A stretch of 64,000 nt of DNA. It comes from Helopsaltes ochotensis (Eukaryota > Chordata > Aves > Passeriformes > Locustellidae). Every line of letters starts with the position of its first letter. Within the stretch, counting starts at the first letter, position 1. Below are positions 63,579 to 64,000 of this stretch, piece by piece. The notes under the pieces are model-generated. The model had not been told where the DNA came from, made no database searches, and worked only from the letters and a program-made list of their open reading frames with translations. The stretch spans positions 1-64,000 of the forward strand of contig VXBM01001957.1 of assembly GCA_013400155.1 (NCBI GenBank). Reading direction: 5' to 3'. Both the position numbers and the translations under genes were made by a program.

Positions 63579-64000
63579 AAAATGAACAATTCCATATCTG
63601 CCAGAAAAGATTCTACTGACTCTTTAGAAATGTCTTAGGCACAAGCAGAGGAACCTGTCTGAGAGTTTCTGTGGTTGCCAGCAGTGTCTCCAGGGTGTTC
63701 ATCAGTACATCTATCCATACAAACAGTGCCTATCAATTGGTCTAGGTCCAGAAAGAGCTTCCTAGAGTAAAGCTATGATGGTAGGGCTGTCTGAAATTCC
63801 CACCTGAAGAGGCTATGTGATAATTTGTTGAATGTATTCTTTGAAACGACATAGCAGCTCAGTCAGCCACCTTGTCTAACGTCAGTCTCGTCTCATCTTT
63901 GCTCACAATCGGCGTGACGTTCTGGGCCACTCCAGGAACAGACAACTGAATGTGCTGGTTATGTGCACAGGCACAGCCCTGACATACTTCTACAAGTGTA
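63579..64000. other. Terminal stretch, unidentified, CpG-bearing near the end
   Basis: No known repeat is recognised. Six CpGs fall in 73 bases (63847-63919), and a minus-strand open frame runs off the window edge (63859-63999). Confidence 0.5.
63859..63999 (-). other. Candidate coding fragment running off the window end
   Basis: Minus-strand frame of 46 codons plus a stop, open to the window edge. The C-terminal part reads VPGVAQNVTPIVSKDE and then TRLTLDKVAD before TGA at 63861-63859. Several CpGs fall in third codon positions (ACG and CCG codons), and the amino-acid composition is balanced, unlike the low-complexity frames elsewhere. It could be a last exon, a decayed transposon protein or chance. 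A plus-strand frame across the same bases (from about 63881 to the end) is also open, so the evidence is weak. I do not recognise the family. Confidence 0.2.

Noticed and set aside
1..64000. CRISPR arrays, bacterial operons, tRNA or rRNA genes
   Set aside because: No regularly spaced direct repeats, cloverleaf-like segments or rRNA strings were noticed. The repeats identify the DNA as vertebrate nuclear sequence.

Overview
The window looks like bird nuclear DNA, and I find no recognisable protein-coding gene in it. The main evidence is nine loci carrying CR1 LINE 3' ends, several of them closing with the ATTCTATG / ATTCTGTG type 3' tail typical of bird CR1. There are also LTR fragments resembling endogenous-retrovirus LTRs that I know from bird genomes. 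The background is AT-rich and CpG-poor. No open frame exceeds about 142 codons, and no long frame shows a known domain. CR1 also occurs in crocodilians and turtles, so 'bird' rests on the CR1 and LTR types together; I cannot name the species. The window could be a gene desert or the inside of a very large intron.

Layout. 1-10 kb holds an (ATTTT)n microsatellite beside a 0.7-kb antisense CR1, two more antisense CR1 3' ends (3.4 and 7.3 kb) and a sense LTR fragment (about 10 kb). 10-27 kb holds a T26 homopolymer, an unexplained CpG cluster at 12.7 kb, a weak CR1 piece at 15.1 kb, a sense CR1 (19.7-20.1 kb), an antisense CR1 (20.9-21.5 kb), some short perfect hairpins near 22.5-23.1 kb and a short CR1 tail at 26.6 kb. 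27-52 kb is mostly unique AT-rich DNA with simple repeats, a possible LTR at 39.4 kb, a roughly 190-bp (GGAAAA)n homopurine tract containing one N at 42.3-42.5 kb, and a paired hairpin at 44.5 kb. 52-64 kb holds a CR1 whose ORF2 C-terminal frame is still largely readable (52.2-52.9 kb), a CR1 nested inside another CR1 (58.3-58.7 kb), and a repeat cluster of LTR fragment, second LTR and CR1 (62.7-63.6 kb).

No genes work together here. The biology visible is the history of retrotransposon insertion and decay, plus a few unexplained non-repeat spots. These are the CpG-bearing stretches at 12.7, 49.5, 55.6-55.9 and 63.85-63.92 kb, which could be conserved non-coding elements, fragments of exons or unclassified repeats. 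I did not find a convincing new biological system. All family calls were made by eye, without any database search.
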